This document shows positions 15,754 to 25,201 of a stretch of 64,000 nt of DNA, in pieces. A program made the translations under genes and the position numbers. The DNA is from Thalassotalea_H castellviae (GTDB taxonomy: Bacteria; Pseudomonadota; Gammaproteobacteria; Enterobacterales; Alteromonadaceae). Numbering within the stretch: position 1 is the stretch's first letter; each line of letters opens with the position of its first letter. The stretch spans positions 248,001 through 312,000 of the forward strand of contig NZ_JAVRIF010000001.1 in assembly GCF_031846185.1 (NCBI RefSeq), read 5' to 3'. The notes under the pieces were generated by a model. That model did not search any database. It saw only the letters and a program-made list of their open reading frames with translations, and had not been told where the DNA came from.

Positions 15754-16569
15754 ATGACGCAAAACCCGCAATATCAATGCCCTATCTGTCATCAAGCGCT
15801 TTTGTTAAAAGCGAGAACTTTTCGTTGCCCACAAAATCATTGTTTTGATCTCGCCAAAGAAGGCTATGTCAATTTATTACCGGTGCAATTTAAACATTCT
15901 AAAGAGCCTGGTGATAATAAAGCGATGGTTAATGCCCGTAGAGCTTTTTTAGAACAAGGCTATTATCAGCCTTTACTAAATAAGCTCTTAGATATTTATC
16001 ACACTTATGGACAAAAAACGGCGAATCTATTTGATGCAGGCTGTGGCGAAGGTTATTACACTCACCAACATAAAACCGAAGAAAACACAGTCTATGGTAT
16101 TGATATCGCAAAAGAAGCGGTAAAAAAAGCCGCCAAAAAGTATCAACAATGCCATTTTAGTGTCGGCACTTTGTCGCAATTACCTTTCGAAGATAACTTT
16201 TTTGATTGGATGATTTCAATTTACGCACCTATCTTAGAACAAGAGTTTACCCGTGTCCTTAACAAGCAGGGTTATTTTTTAACGGTTACGCCTGCTCAAC
16301 GTCATTTAATAGAATTAAAAGAAAAAATATATCAAGACGCAAAAGAGCATGATGTTGAACGACAACCTATTGAAAAATTAAACTTAGTTCATCAAGAAAC
16401 TTTATCTTACTCGATGCAGTTAAAAACAGGTGACGATATTTTAAATTTACTGTCGATGACTCCTTTCGCATTTAAAGCCAGTGAACAGGTAAAGGATCAC
16501 TTAGCACAGTTACACAATTTTCAATGCCAAGCCGACTTTCTTATTTGCCTATATCAAAAGAACTGTTAA
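15754..16569 (+). CDS. rlmA: 23S rRNA (guanine-N1)-methyltransferase
   Basis: RlmA methylates G745 of 23S rRNA using SAM. The 271-residue protein has the N-terminal zinc-binding cluster (C9, C12, C25 and C30 within CPICHQ and RCPQNHC), the family stretch FDLAKEGYVNLLP, and a class I SAM-binding fold with LFDAGCGEGYY. Length matches the E. coli protein closely. It follows xthA by 50 bp and no SD is evident next to its ATG because the GGGAG upstream is in a hairpin. Confidence 0.94.
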   Translation: MTQNPQYQCPICHQALLLKARTFRCPQNHCFDLAKEGYVNLLPVQFKHSKEPGDNKAMVNARRAFLEQGYYQPLLNKLLDIYHTYGQKTANLFDAGCGEGYYTHQHKTEENTVYGIDIAKEAVKKAAKKYQQCHFSVGTLSQLPFEDNFFDWMISIYAPILEQEFTRVLNKQGYFLTVTPAQRHLIELKEKIYQDAKEHDVERQPIEKLNLVHQETLSYSMQLKTGDDILNLLSMTPFAFKASEQVKDHLAQLHNFQCQADFLICLYQKNC

Positions 16570-16934
16570 ATGCTGCGCTATCTTTACTTAGGCTATTTAA
16601 TGATCCAACGATTCTCGGAAAGCAATAAACTCTTCATAGAAAACAGCGCAGTTTCGGCAATTTTCTTCTCCTTGATAGTGTTTTTACTATAGTCTTTTAT
16701 TTCTTTGGTAGATTATTTTCTGTCGATGTTGCTCAAAATACTCACCCAATATTACAAACGCTATTTTCTCGCTTATGGCGCTATGGTGACCTTAGTCGAA
16801 AATGGCTTGTTTAATTTCAAAATACTCACTTATTAACAAAATGTCTTAAGCACAGCTATCAGTGCAGTATTATATTTTCTTGTACCTTTTAAATTTCACC
16901 CAAAAAGAACAGTTAACCCTGCATCATTGACAAC
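16570..16934. other. intergenic stretch between convergent rlmA and yfbV, no gene seen
   Basis: Stops occur in all frames and I see no RNA gene or mobile-element remnant. Only the yfbV terminator at its right edge is recognisable. Confidence 0.6.
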
Positions 16935-16969
16935 AAAAAAAAAGCGTTAATCTCAATAGATAAACGCCT
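16935..16969 (-). terminator. terminator of yfbV
   Basis: On the minus strand GCGTTTATCT, loop ATTG, AGATTAACGC (one mismatch) is followed by a run of ten or more T. It lies about 40 bp past the yfbV stop. Confidence 0.85.
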
Positions 16970-17007
16970 TTTAAACTTTTCAAAAAATGTAATTTTATAC
17001 AGAATAT

Positions 17008-17433
17008 TTAAGAGCTGTGGTGAGCACCAGAATAACTAACATTGAGTAATTTCGCTAAATCGAAATAACGTGGTTTTTGAACAGAAAGCTTAATATTGCC
17101 ACCGCTTTGATTAATTTTAGCCACGCCTTCTTTATACCAGATTGCTAATGCAGGAGGTAAAAATTTATCGGCTTTTACACCTAACATGACTAACGCTTGA
17201 ACGGGAATACTTAAAATAAAAAAAGCATAAACAATTGATTGTGGTAATTGTTGAATACCACCTAAATAAAGTTGCATGATAAAAACGAATAAAGCTACAC
17301 CGGGTAAATAACGGCATACTAAACGACTGACTTGAATAGCTCGGTACTCTTCAAAATAACTCGCTAATTCAACTTTTTCTGGCCAAAGCTGTTTGTACTT
17401 CTGACCTAACTTGATAATTTCTACTACATTCAT
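17008..17433 (-). CDS. yfbV: YfbV-family (UPF0208) membrane protein
   Basis: A 141-residue inner-membrane protein of the UPF0208 family. E. coli YfbV limits the spread of the Ter macrodomain (MatP) constraint to flanking chromosome; the molecular mechanism is unclear. Two membrane segments are seen at about residues 41-59 and 67-88. The N-terminal IIKLGQKYKQLWPEK and central VKADKFLPP are family signatures. It is divergent from ackA-pta, the same neighbourhood as in E. coli, across 156 bp of AT-rich promoter DNA. Confidence 0.9.
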   Translation of the reverse strand: MNVVEIIKLGQKYKQLWPEKVELASYFEEYRAIQVSRLVCRYLPGVALFVFIMQLYLGGIQQLPQSIVYAFFILSIPVQALVMLGVKADKFLPPALAIWYKEGVAKINQSGGNIKLSVQKPRYFDLAKLLNVSYSGAHHSS

Positions 17434-17589
17434 AGGCGCACACTATAACAACTATTAATTAAAAGATAGTATAAACTTTTTACATAGTCTAAATAAAACC
17501 CAAGAAAATAAAAATATTGTAGTAAGTCAAACTTATATAAATTAAAAGCGTCTATACTTTAATTACCTTACTTAAATCCCTTAAAACAG

Positions 17590-18786
17590 ATGCAAAACAA
17601 TATATTAGTAATTAACTGTGGTAGTTCTTCTTTAAAGTTTTCATTAATGAATCCCGTCAATGGTCAAATCATCCTTGCAGGCCTTGCTGAGTGTTTATTA
17701 ACAGCAGAAGCGGTTATTACCATCAAACATCAAGAGAAAAAAATATCCATAGCCTTATCTGATCCTTTTGATCATGAAGTAGCAATAAAGTTTTTAGTGG
17801 ACTATTTAACCGAACATCAATTGAAAAAAAGCGTTTATGCCATTGGTCACCGTGTTGTTCATGGCGGAGAAAAATACAGTCAGCCGACGTTAATTGATGA
17901 AGACGTTAAAATCAGTATTGAGCAACTATCAAAGCTCGCCCCTTTACATAACCCTGCTAATTTACAGGGGATACAGGCAGCCGAAAAAGCATTTAAACAA
18001 ACACCACAAGTTGCAATTTTTGATACAGCATTTCATCAAACTATGCCTAAGAAATCGTATTTATATGGTTTGCCCTATCATTTTTATCAAGATCATGGCA
18101 TCAGAAAATACGGCTTTCATGGCACAAGTCACTACTTTGTTTGTAAAGAAGCCGCCACCATGCTTAAAAAACCAATAGAGCAATGCAATATTATTAGCGC
18201 ACATCTGGGTAACGGATGTAGTGTAACAGCCGTTAAACAGGGTAAAAGTGTTGATACCAGTTTAGGCCTAACCCCGCTTGAAGGGGTCATGATGGGCACA
18301 CGCAGTGGCGACATCGATGCCGGCGTAATTTTTCATCTGGTGGAGCAACTCGGCTATAGCCTAGAAGAAGTGAATAATATCTTAAATAAAAAAAGTGGCT
18401 TACTTGGCGTTTCACAATTAAGCAATGATTGTAGGACAATAGAAGAAGCGGCCAGTAATGGCAATGTACAAGCAACACTCGCACTTGAAATATTCAGTTA
18501 TCGTATCGCAAAAAGTATTGCGTCTTTTACCTGTAATTTCACCTCGTTAGACGGTTTAATTTTTACTGGTGGCATTGGTGAAAACTCTATGTTCATTCGC
18601 TCATTAATTTTATCGCAACTTGCCCTGCTCAATTTCCATGAAGATAAACTTGCCAACGAAACCATGCGATTTGGCAAACAAGGCAATATTGCTCAAAGCG
18701 ACTCGACTCCTTGTTGGGTGATCCCAACAAACGAAGAATGGGTTATCGCGGAACAAACCTATCAACGATTAAATCAGGAGCAATAA
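17590..18786 (+). CDS. ackA: acetate kinase
   Basis: AckA interconverts acetyl phosphate plus ADP with acetate plus ATP in the overflow and acetate-uptake pathway. The 398 residues carry the N-terminal NCGSSSLKFSL motif, the HRVVHGGE stretch with the substrate Arg/His, FHGTSH (adenosine/phosphate region), HLGNGCS and FTGGIGEN. Length is that of the family. It is the first gene of the ackA-pta operon; pta begins one base after its stop, with its SD (AGGAGC) inside the end of ackA. Confidence 0.97.
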   Translation: MQNNILVINCGSSSLKFSLMNPVNGQIILAGLAECLLTAEAVITIKHQEKKISIALSDPFDHEVAIKFLVDYLTEHQLKKSVYAIGHRVVHGGEKYSQPTLIDEDVKISIEQLSKLAPLHNPANLQGIQAAEKAFKQTPQVAIFDTAFHQTMPKKSYLYGLPYHFYQDHGIRKYGFHGTSHYFVCKEAATMLKKPIEQCNIISAHLGNGCSVTAVKQGKSVDTSLGLTPLEGVMMGTRSGDIDAGVIFHLVEQLGYSLEEVNNILNKKSGLLGVSQLSNDCRTIEEAASNGNVQATLALEIFSYRIAKSIASFTCNFTSLDGLIFTGGIGENSMFIRSLILSQLALLNFHEDKLANETMRFGKQGNIAQSDSTPCWVIPTNEEWVIAEQTYQRLNQEQ

Positions 18787-18787
18787 G

Positions 18788-20911
18788 ATGAGTCGACGTA
18801 TCATGTTAATTCCCGTTGGTTTTGGGGTTGGTTTAACCAGTGTAGCTTTAGGTTTAATGCATGCATGCCAACAAAAAGGCATTAAAGTTGGGCACTTTAA
18901 ACCAATCAGCCAACCTTCAAGAAACATCCTACAAAATAAAAATCACGTAGTGAGCCTGTCTCAAAATACTAGCTCAATACCTCTAAGTTATGTTGAGGAA
19001 CAAATGGGTGAAGGACATCATGATGTGGTACTTGAACAATTAGTGGCGAATTTCGACCGTTTCAGTAAAGATTATGACTTAACCATAATAGAAGGTTTGA
19101 TCCCAACGACACGCCAACCATATGCCGGAAGAATTAATAGAGACGTTGCACAAACCTTATCTGCAGATATAATTTTAGTGGCGTCCCCGGATAATGACTC
19201 TCCAGAAGAATTTGAAGATCGCATAGAAATGAGTGCTGGAACCTTTGGCGGTATTAAAAATAAGAAACTCATTGGCTGTATTATCAATAAAATTAACTCT
19301 CCTGATAAAGACGAATTTGGCCTTTTACCAAGAGAGCACGAATTTACACATGACACCAATAGTGTTGACTGGCAAAACTTAGCCATCTTTAATGCAAGAA
19401 ACTTTGACTTACTCGGCAGTATTCCTTGGGAAATGGATCTCATTGCTCCAAGAGTTATCGATATTTGCGATTATTTAGAAGCAAAAGTGATCAATGCTGG
19501 TGATATTGATCATCGGAGAGTTCGCAGTATTAGCTTTTGTGCTCGTAGTGCTGAAAATTTGATGAGTCACTTACAACCCAGTCGCCTTATTGTGACACCT
19601 GGCGATCGAACAGATATTATCATTGCAACCTGCCTTTCTGCTATGAATGGGACGAAAGTTGCAGCGTTGTTACTGACGAATGGTTATCAACCTAACGAAC
19701 AGGTGATGCAATTATGTAAACAAGCTTTTCTAACCGGCCTTCCCGTACTTTCTGTACCATGGGATACGTGGCAAACATCTCGTTACTTAATGAATTTTAA
19801 TCCTGAAATTCCACAAGATGATTGTCAGCGCCAAGACCGAGTTAAACAATATATCGCGGATAATATATCTCCTCAATGGTTAACTGAATTATCAAATCAA
19901 GCAACAGAACTGGAGAAGTTTTCGCCGCCAGCATTTCGCCACAAATTAACTGAATTAGCTAAAAGTGCGAATAAATTAATTATTCTACCTGAAGGCACCG
20001 ATGTACGAACAATTAAAGCGGCTGCAATTTGTGTTGAACGTAATATCGCTCGATGCCAATTATTAGGGAATAAAGACACGATTCGCACGATTGCCGAACA
20101 ACAAGGTATCATGTTACCACCGGGCTTATTAATTACAGATCCAAATACAATCAAAGACAACTATGTGGCGCCTTTAATGGAACTGAGAAAACACAAAGGG
20201 CTCACTGAAGTTGTAGCTAAACAAGAGCTCAATGATAACGTTGTACTTGCCACTATGATGTTACAACTCGGTCAAGTCGATGGTTTAGTCTCCGGCGCCG
20301 TTAATACGACCGCGAATACAATTCGCCCTGCGCTTCAACTAATAAAAACCGCGCCCAATAGCAATTTAGTCTCATCGATCTTTTTTATGTTGCTACCAGA
20401 TCAAGTGTTGGTTTACGGCGATTGCGCCATTAACCCAGAACCAAATGCCGAGCAGTTAGCCGATATCGCTATTCAGTCTGCTGATTCGGCTAAAAGCTTT
20501 GGCATTGACCCTAAAGTTGCGATGATTAGCTACAGTACCGGCAATTCAGGCAAAGGAGCGGACGTTGAAAAAGTGATTAAAGCAACCGCTTTAGTTAAAG
20601 AGCGTCGGCCAGATATAATTGTTGATGGTCCATTACAATATGATGCTGCCATTATGGAAAATGTTGCCAAGAAGAAAGCCCCTAATAGCCCTGTTGCCGG
20701 TAAAGCAACGGTTTTTGTTTTCCCTGATTTAAATACCGGTAATACAACGTATAAAGCGGTACAGAGATCAGCCGATTTAGTCAGCATTGGTCCCATGCTT
20801 CAAGGCATGAAAAAACCAGTAAATGACTTATCACGCGGTGCATTAGTTGATGATATTGTTTACACCATTGCTTTGACAGCGATACAAGCCAACAACATTA
20901 ATAGTGAGTGA
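18788..20911 (+). CDS. pta: phosphate acetyltransferase
   Basis: Pta converts acetyl-CoA and phosphate to acetyl phosphate and CoA, paired with AckA. The 707 residues show the long form: an N-terminal P-loop-like/BioD-like domain (IPVGFGVGLTSVALGLMHA), a DRTGG domain near residues 230-330 (TPGDRTDIIIATC), and the C-terminal catalytic PTA_PTB domain (LPEGTDVRTIKAA; VSGAVNTTANTIRPALQ; SYSTGNSGKG; GPLQYDAA; VFPDLNTGNTTYKAVQRSA). The ATG overlaps the translation zone of ackA, so the two are translationally coupled. Confidence 0.97.
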   Translation: MSRRIMLIPVGFGVGLTSVALGLMHACQQKGIKVGHFKPISQPSRNILQNKNHVVSLSQNTSSIPLSYVEEQMGEGHHDVVLEQLVANFDRFSKDYDLTIIEGLIPTTRQPYAGRINRDVAQTLSADIILVASPDNDSPEEFEDRIEMSAGTFGGIKNKKLIGCIINKINSPDKDEFGLLPREHEFTHDTNSVDWQNLAIFNARNFDLLGSIPWEMDLIAPRVIDICDYLEAKVINAGDIDHRRVRSISFCARSAENLMSHLQPSRLIVTPGDRTDIIIATCLSAMNGTKVAALLLTNGYQPNEQVMQLCKQAFLTGLPVLSVPWDTWQTSRYLMNFNPEIPQDDCQRQDRVKQYIADNISPQWLTELSNQATELEKFSPPAFRHKLTELAKSANKLIILPEGTDVRTIKAAAICVERNIARCQLLGNKDTIRTIAEQQGIMLPPGLLITDPNTIKDNYVAPLMELRKHKGLTEVVAKQELNDNVVLATMMLQLGQVDGLVSGAVNTTANTIRPALQLIKTAPNSNLVSSIFFMLLPDQVLVYGDCAINPEPNAEQLADIAIQSADSAKSFGIDPKVAMISYSTGNSGKGADVEKVIKATALVKERRPDIIVDGPLQYDAAIMENVAKKKAPNSPVAGKATVFVFPDLNTGNTTYKAVQRSADLVSIGPMLQGMKKPVNDLSRGALVDDIVYTIALTAIQANNINSE

Positions 20912-21398
20912 CAAATAATATACATTTGTTAGATAAAACATGGATTATCGGCTGTTTAATCTAAGTTAACTAGAAAATTCAACTAGGTTAACGAACATTA
21001 GTTTAAAAGTGGTTATTTAACCTGATCTTATTAAAAATTTGTTGATAAATTAACTAGACAAAAAACGAACGACCATTAAAACCTTTAAAAATCAACAGAC
21101 TGAAAAGATAAACAACAGTTGCTCACAATGATATCCACAGCTTTTGTGGATATCATTTTTTATATTAATCAAGCCATTTATTCTATTTGTTTAAGATTTA
21201 AGCTAAATAAATAACGAGATTTAGCAAATTTACTGTTAAGTGCTCTTATTTGATCGTTTTTCTTGATTTTTAAATTTAAACACATCCAACTTATCGAACA
21301 ATATAAGAGATAAATCAGCTGGGCTCTCTAGCGTTATCTCCTTGACAACGGTATAGTAACTAACACATTAATAATTCAGTAATCTGTTATTTAAATTT
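20912..21398. other. intergenic stretch after pta
   Basis: No gene is seen in these 487 bp. They hold the pta terminator listed separately and AT-rich DNA that should contain the promoter of the ACT-domain gene. AACTAG and TTAAC words recur several times without a clear larger pattern. Confidence 0.6.
21127..21162 (+). terminator. strong intrinsic terminator after pta
   Basis: AATGATATCCAC (21127-21138) pairs perfectly with GTGGATATCATT (21146-21157), then a T run. It lies 216 bp past the pta stop, unusually far, so a short RNA from the gap could also end here. Confidence 0.85.
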
Positions 21399-21773
21399 AT
21401 GCTTACATTAAAATTATTAAAAGAAAATTTTTCCATCCATAGCTTGGCTGTTGATAGTAAAATTCCAGCGAAAGTGTTTGATGCGCCAATCTATTTTATT
21501 GGTAAAACATATGATGAAGTCTCTATTGTTTTACCTAGTTCAATTCACATTGACAGTGAAGACGTTGAATCAGACTGGCAAGCGCTTGAAGTAGTCGGTC
21601 CATTAGATTTTAACCTAACCGGTATTTTATCCAGCATTTCTACCGTACTCGCCAATGAAAAAATCAGCATATTTGCCATTTCAACATTCGATACCGACTA
21701 TATATTAGTCAAAACGAACAAAGTAAACGATGCCGTAAGCGCATTACGTAAAAACCATTACCAAATAATATAA
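21399..21773 (+). CDS. ACT-domain protein (CASTOR/ACT_7-like)
   Basis: A 124-residue small protein with the pattern of paired ACT-like domains. The C-terminal half (EVVGPLDFNLTGILSSISTVLANEKISIFAISTFDTDYILVK) matches the ACT_7 type, which binds amino acids in related proteins. It has no enzyme domain, so a ligand-sensing role is likely but the ligand is unknown. It is the first gene of a run with yffB, dapE and an M15 peptidase, 7 bp before yffB, which hints at a link with amino-acid or peptidoglycan-precursor metabolism. Confidence 0.8.
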   Translation: MLTLKLLKENFSIHSLAVDSKIPAKVFDAPIYFIGKTYDEVSIVLPSSIHIDSEDVESDWQALEVVGPLDFNLTGILSSISTVLANEKISIFAISTFDTDYILVKTNKVNDAVSALRKNHYQII

Positions 21774-21780
21774 GAAGCCA

Positions 21781-22125
21781 ATGACAACTCTCTACGGAAT
21801 AAAAAACTGCGATACGATCAAAAAGGCCCGTAAGTGGCTTGAAGAGCAAGCAATACCTTATCAATTTCACGATTTTAAAACTGATGGTTTAAGCCATGAG
21901 CTACTCAGTGAATTTGTCAGTAAAAGCGACTGGCAAATATTACTCAATAAACGCAGTACTACGTTTAGAAATCTCAGCGATGAAATAAAAGAAAATTTAA
22001 CCGATGACGTGATGTTTAACGCGGTGTTAGAGCAACCAACCTTGCTAAAACGTCCGTTATTATCACTTGATAACACTATACATATCGGCTTTAAAAAAGA
22101 ACAATACCAAGAGTTATTTGCCTAA
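21781..22125 (+). CDS. yffB: ArsC/Spx-family protein YffB
   Basis: A 114-residue thioredoxin-fold protein of the ArsC/Spx superfamily. It has a single Cys in the KNCDTIKKARKWL motif (C10) and the LLNKRSTTFR and LLKRPLL stretches of the YffB subgroup, which is distinct from true arsenate reductases; the physiological substrate is not known. It lies directly upstream of dapE, as in E. coli, and its TAA shares an A with the dapE ATG (TAATG). Confidence 0.92.
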   Translation: MTTLYGIKNCDTIKKARKWLEEQAIPYQFHDFKTDGLSHELLSEFVSKSDWQILLNKRSTTFRNLSDEIKENLTDDVMFNAVLEQPTLLKRPLLSLDNTIHIGFKKEQYQELFA

Positions 22126-23264
22126 TGAGTCAATCTACATCACCGGTAATTGAATTAACAAAAACACTCATTTCCCGAAAATCAGTCACGCCAATTGATG
22201 CCCAATGCCAAGTATTAATGGCTGAGATGTTAGCAAAATCAGGTTTTGCTAACGAAAGTATGGTCTTTGAAGATACAACAAACTTATGGTCAAGACGAGG
22301 CAGTGAATCCCCTGTTTTTTGCTTTGCCGGTCATACTGATGTTGTTCCCGCTGGAAATCTTGATAGTTGGAATACACCGCCCTTTGAACCCACGATAAAG
22401 GATGGCATGTTATACGGGCGCGGTGCAGCAGATATGAAAGGTAGTTTAGCGGCAATGTTAGTGGCCACTGAAAAATTTGTCGCGGAACATCCTGATCACA
22501 AAGGCTCAATTGCCTATTTGATCACTAGTGATGAAGAAGGCCCTTTTATTAACGGCACTACACGCGTTATTGATACGTTAGAAGCGCGTCATGAAAAAAT
22601 TGACTATTGTATCGTTGGGGAGCCTTCTAGCACTCATGAAATTGGCGATATCATTAAAAATGGACGTCGAGGCTCTATTTCAGGAGAGTTAACCATTAGA
22701 GGTAAACAAGGTCATGTCGCTTACCCTCAACATGTTATTAACCCTATTCATAAAGCTATGCCTGCTTTAGCTGAATTGAGTAGCACTCATTGGGATCATG
22801 GCAATGATTATTTTCCAGAGACCAGTTTTCAATTATCAAATATAGAATCTGGCACTGGCGCAACCAACGTGGTACCTGGACATTTAACCGCATTATTTAA
22901 TTTGCGTTTTAGCACAGAGCTAACCTTTGAAAAAATCGTCGATAAAGTCAATGAAATATTAACTAAGCATGATCTTGATTACGACATAAAATGGACATTT
23001 AATGGCAAGCCTTTTATAACAGAACCTGGTATTTTTATTAATGCTGTCAGTACTGCAATAGAAAACGTCACGGCCCGTAAAACCGAACTATCGACCTCTG
23101 GAGGTACATCAGATGGTCGCTTTATTGCACCAACAGGTGCTGAAGTGATTGAAGTAGGTCCATGTAATGCGACAATCCATCAAGTAAATGAATCCGTTAA
23201 ATGTGCTGATTTAGAGGCGTTGGTGGATATTTATTATCAAACGTTAGTGCACGTTTTAACATAA
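22125..23264 (+). CDS. dapE: succinyl-diaminopimelate desuccinylase
   Basis: DapE removes succinate from N-succinyl-LL-DAP in the lysine/peptidoglycan pathway with two zinc ions. The 379-residue M20-family protein has the metal-binding motifs GHTDVVPAG, YGRGAADMKGS and TSDEEGP, the EPSS element, and the terminal HQVNE His ligand, with the usual inserted dimerisation domain. Its ATG overlaps the yffB stop by one base, giving coupled translation. dapB is elsewhere in the window (41.0 kb); the pathway genes are dispersed, as usual. Confidence 0.97.
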   Translation: MSQSTSPVIELTKTLISRKSVTPIDAQCQVLMAEMLAKSGFANESMVFEDTTNLWSRRGSESPVFCFAGHTDVVPAGNLDSWNTPPFEPTIKDGMLYGRGAADMKGSLAAMLVATEKFVAEHPDHKGSIAYLITSDEEGPFINGTTRVIDTLEARHEKIDYCIVGEPSSTHEIGDIIKNGRRGSISGELTIRGKQGHVAYPQHVINPIHKAMPALAELSSTHWDHGNDYFPETSFQLSNIESGTGATNVVPGHLTALFNLRFSTELTFEKIVDKVNEILTKHDLDYDIKWTFNGKPFITEPGIFINAVSTAIENVTARKTELSTSGGTSDGRFIAPTGAEVIEVGPCNATIHQVNESVKCADLEALVDIYYQTLVHVLT

Positions 23265-23274
23265 GCTGCGCAAA

Positions 23275-23955
23275 ATGAATATTGAAAGTTTAACAGGACA
23301 ATCTGATCAACATATTCATTGGCTCTCTGCCAATACAGGCATTCACCAACACGTTATCGAACCTTGGCAAAAGCTCTGCGCTGCTGCTGAAAAACAAGGG
23401 TTTGAGTTAACTATCGCCAGTGGTTTTCGATCATTTGATCGCCAATTGGCGATTTGGAATAAAAAATGCCTTGGTCAACTTGATATTAAAGATATTGATA
23501 ACAAACTTGTTGATCTCAACCGCCTTAGTGATGATGAAATCATTGAGGCTATACTAACTTTTTCAGCCTTACCTGGTGCTAGTCGCCATCATTGGGGCAC
23601 AGATGTAGATTTTTACGATAAGAGTGCTTTAACAGCAGAACAATCAATACAGTTAGAGCCTTGGGAATATCAAAAAAATGGCCCTTTTTTTGCCCTAACG
23701 CAATGGCTGAATCAACATGCACCTAGTTTTGGTTTTTATTTTCCATATGATAAATACCGAGGTGGTATTGCCGCAGAGCCATGGCATTTATCCTACTACC
23801 CTATTGCTGAAAATTGTCAGAAACAATTTACACAAGAAAAGCTTTATCAATGCCTACAATCAAGTGACATTCAACTTAAAGCAAAAATATTAACGAAATT
23901 AACCGTCATATATAACCAATATATTACTAACATCGGACACAATTACCATGGATAG
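23275..23955 (+). CDS. M15-family D-alanyl-D-alanine carboxypeptidase-like protein
   Basis: A 226-residue VanY/LdcB-type zinc peptidase. The catalytic signatures are present: SGFRSFDRQ, the HxxGxDxD-like metal motif in SRHHWGTDVDF, and EPWHLSY with the second His ligand. Such enzymes trim the D-Ala or L,D bonds of peptidoglycan peptides. No signal peptide is visible at the N-terminus, so it may act in the cytoplasm on recycled muropeptides, or use another route out. It follows dapE by 10 bp and overlaps the next small gene by 8 bp. Confidence 0.88.
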   Translation: MNIESLTGQSDQHIHWLSANTGIHQHVIEPWQKLCAAAEKQGFELTIASGFRSFDRQLAIWNKKCLGQLDIKDIDNKLVDLNRLSDDEIIEAILTFSALPGASRHHWGTDVDFYDKSALTAEQSIQLEPWEYQKNGPFFALTQWLNQHAPSFGFYFPYDKYRGGIAAEPWHLSYYPIAENCQKQFTQEKLYQCLQSSDIQLKAKILTKLTVIYNQYITNIGHNYHG

Positions 23956-24130
23956 CTGGATTGCCCCAACCATTATCATTATTGCTTTAGTCCTTATAAT
24001 CGGTAACTTTAGTACTTTTCAAAAAAGTGCTAAAACCCCACTTCGCAAAAAAAGCCTGAACGACTTAAAAGAAACACTGCCAAGAAGTCATAAAACTGAG
24101 CATAAAATGAAGACCATACCGAAAAAGTAA
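23948..24130 (+). CDS. small single-pass membrane protein, DUF2897-like
   Basis: A 60-residue protein with one N-terminal membrane helix (about residues 4-22, rich in Ile) followed by a basic cytoplasmic tail (KTPLRKKSLNDLKE). Its size, topology and place after an M15 peptidase gene fit the DUF2897 family of small membrane proteins. The function is unknown. The gene overlaps the end of the M15 gene by 8 bp, and a bidirectional terminator follows. Confidence 0.75.
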   Translation: MDSWIAPTIIIIALVLIIGNFSTFQKSAKTPLRKKSLNDLKETLPRSHKTEHKMKTIPKK

Positions 24131-24188
24131 GTCATTTCGCCCTATATCATTTATCACGCCCAAATTACCTAGATAGCTGCCTGAAAAA

Positions 24189-24224
24189 ATAAAGCCTTAA
24201 GCGTAATACTTAAGGCTTTGTTAT
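24189..24224. terminator. bidirectional terminator between convergent genes
   Basis: AAAGCCTTAAG (24191-24201), loop CGTAATA, CTTAAGGCTTT (24209-24219). The stem is a perfect 11 bp, with A residues on the left and T residues on the right, serving both the DUF2897-like gene and the M48 gene. Confidence 0.88.
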
Positions 24225-24254
24225 TCTAGACGTTAGTTTAGTTTGAGCATAAAT

Positions 24255-25043
24255 TTAAGGTTTTATACAACTAGGACGACTCTTGCTTTGATATAATTTA
24301 TTAGCGGTTGTTAAATGTTGAGTTAAATCATCAATCCTTGTTTTATTTGACGGATGCGTTGATAAAAACTCTGGCGGCGCCCCCTTAGATTGTTTAGCCA
24401 TATTCTGCCATAAAGCAATAGCTGCTTTGGGTTGAAAGCCAGACTTTGCCATTAAGTCTTGTCCAACAATATCCGCTTCACTTTCATGCATTCGACTATA
24501 AGGCATTAGAAATCCATACTGTGCAATAGCCATTCCTGCCATTAACCAAGTTTCTTTATTTTCAACGCCTTGTTGCGTCAATATTGCACTGCCGGCCGCA
24601 GCACCAATTTGTGTTAATTGATTAGAAGAAAGTCGCTCATTTGAGTGACGTTCAATCACATGAGCCACCTCATGACCTATAATCGCCGCTAATTGATCTT
24701 GATTTTCGGTTACTTGTAAAATTCCGGTGTAAACACCTATTTTTCCGCCTGGTAAAGCAAAAGCATTTACTTGCGGTGAATCGAAAGTCACAACTTCCCA
24801 ATCACCACTATGAGCAGATTTTGGTACATGTTTTATTACTGCATTTGCAACACATTGAACATATTGATTAGTTTTTACATCTGTACTAATTTTTTCTTTT
24901 TGTTTTAACTCTTCAAATGAAGTTATTCCCATTTTGCTTAGTTCACTATTAGAGAATAAAGTGATTTGATTACGACCAGTAGACGATTTGGCGCAACCCG
25001 TAATAGTGAAGATGATTAAGCAGATTAATAATTTTATTTTCAC
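24255..25043 (-). CDS. M48-family metalloprotease lipoprotein (LoiP/YggG-like)
   Basis: A 262-residue lipoprotein: a short N-terminal hydrophobic segment ends in ITGC, so Cys17 should be acylated. The M48 core shows HEVAH (zinc and catalytic Glu) with the downstream ESEAD third ligand, and the ALPGGKIGVYTG strand. It resembles E. coli LoiP, an envelope protease, and is shorter than BepA, also present in this window, with no TPR repeats. It is monocistronic, with its own promoter region of about 160 bp upstream. Confidence 0.9.
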   Translation of the reverse strand: MKIKLLICLIIFTITGCAKSSTGRNQITLFSNSELSKMGITSFEELKQKEKISTDVKTNQYVQCVANAVIKHVPKSAHSGDWEVVTFDSPQVNAFALPGGKIGVYTGILQVTENQDQLAAIIGHEVAHVIERHSNERLSSNQLTQIGAAAGSAILTQQGVENKETWLMAGMAIAQYGFLMPYSRMHESEADIVGQDLMAKSGFQPKAAIALWQNMAKQSKGAPPEFLSTHPSNKTRIDDLTQHLTTANKLYQSKSRPSCIKP

Positions 25044-25201
25044 AATGAATCCATATAATTAGAAGTTAACGTCTTTATTTTAGAAAGTATTTCAGAAAAT
25101 TTCGAGGCAAAAATGGTTATATTTCCTCGGCAACTAATACTTCATTTATAATCAGCATAAAGCCTGACGTGACAAAACAGTATGATTAGCACAATTTTTG
25201 A

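Noticed and set aside
16570..16934. Possible RNA gene or decayed gene after rlmA
   Set aside because: No hairpin set, tRNA-like fold or protein similarity could be made out by eye.
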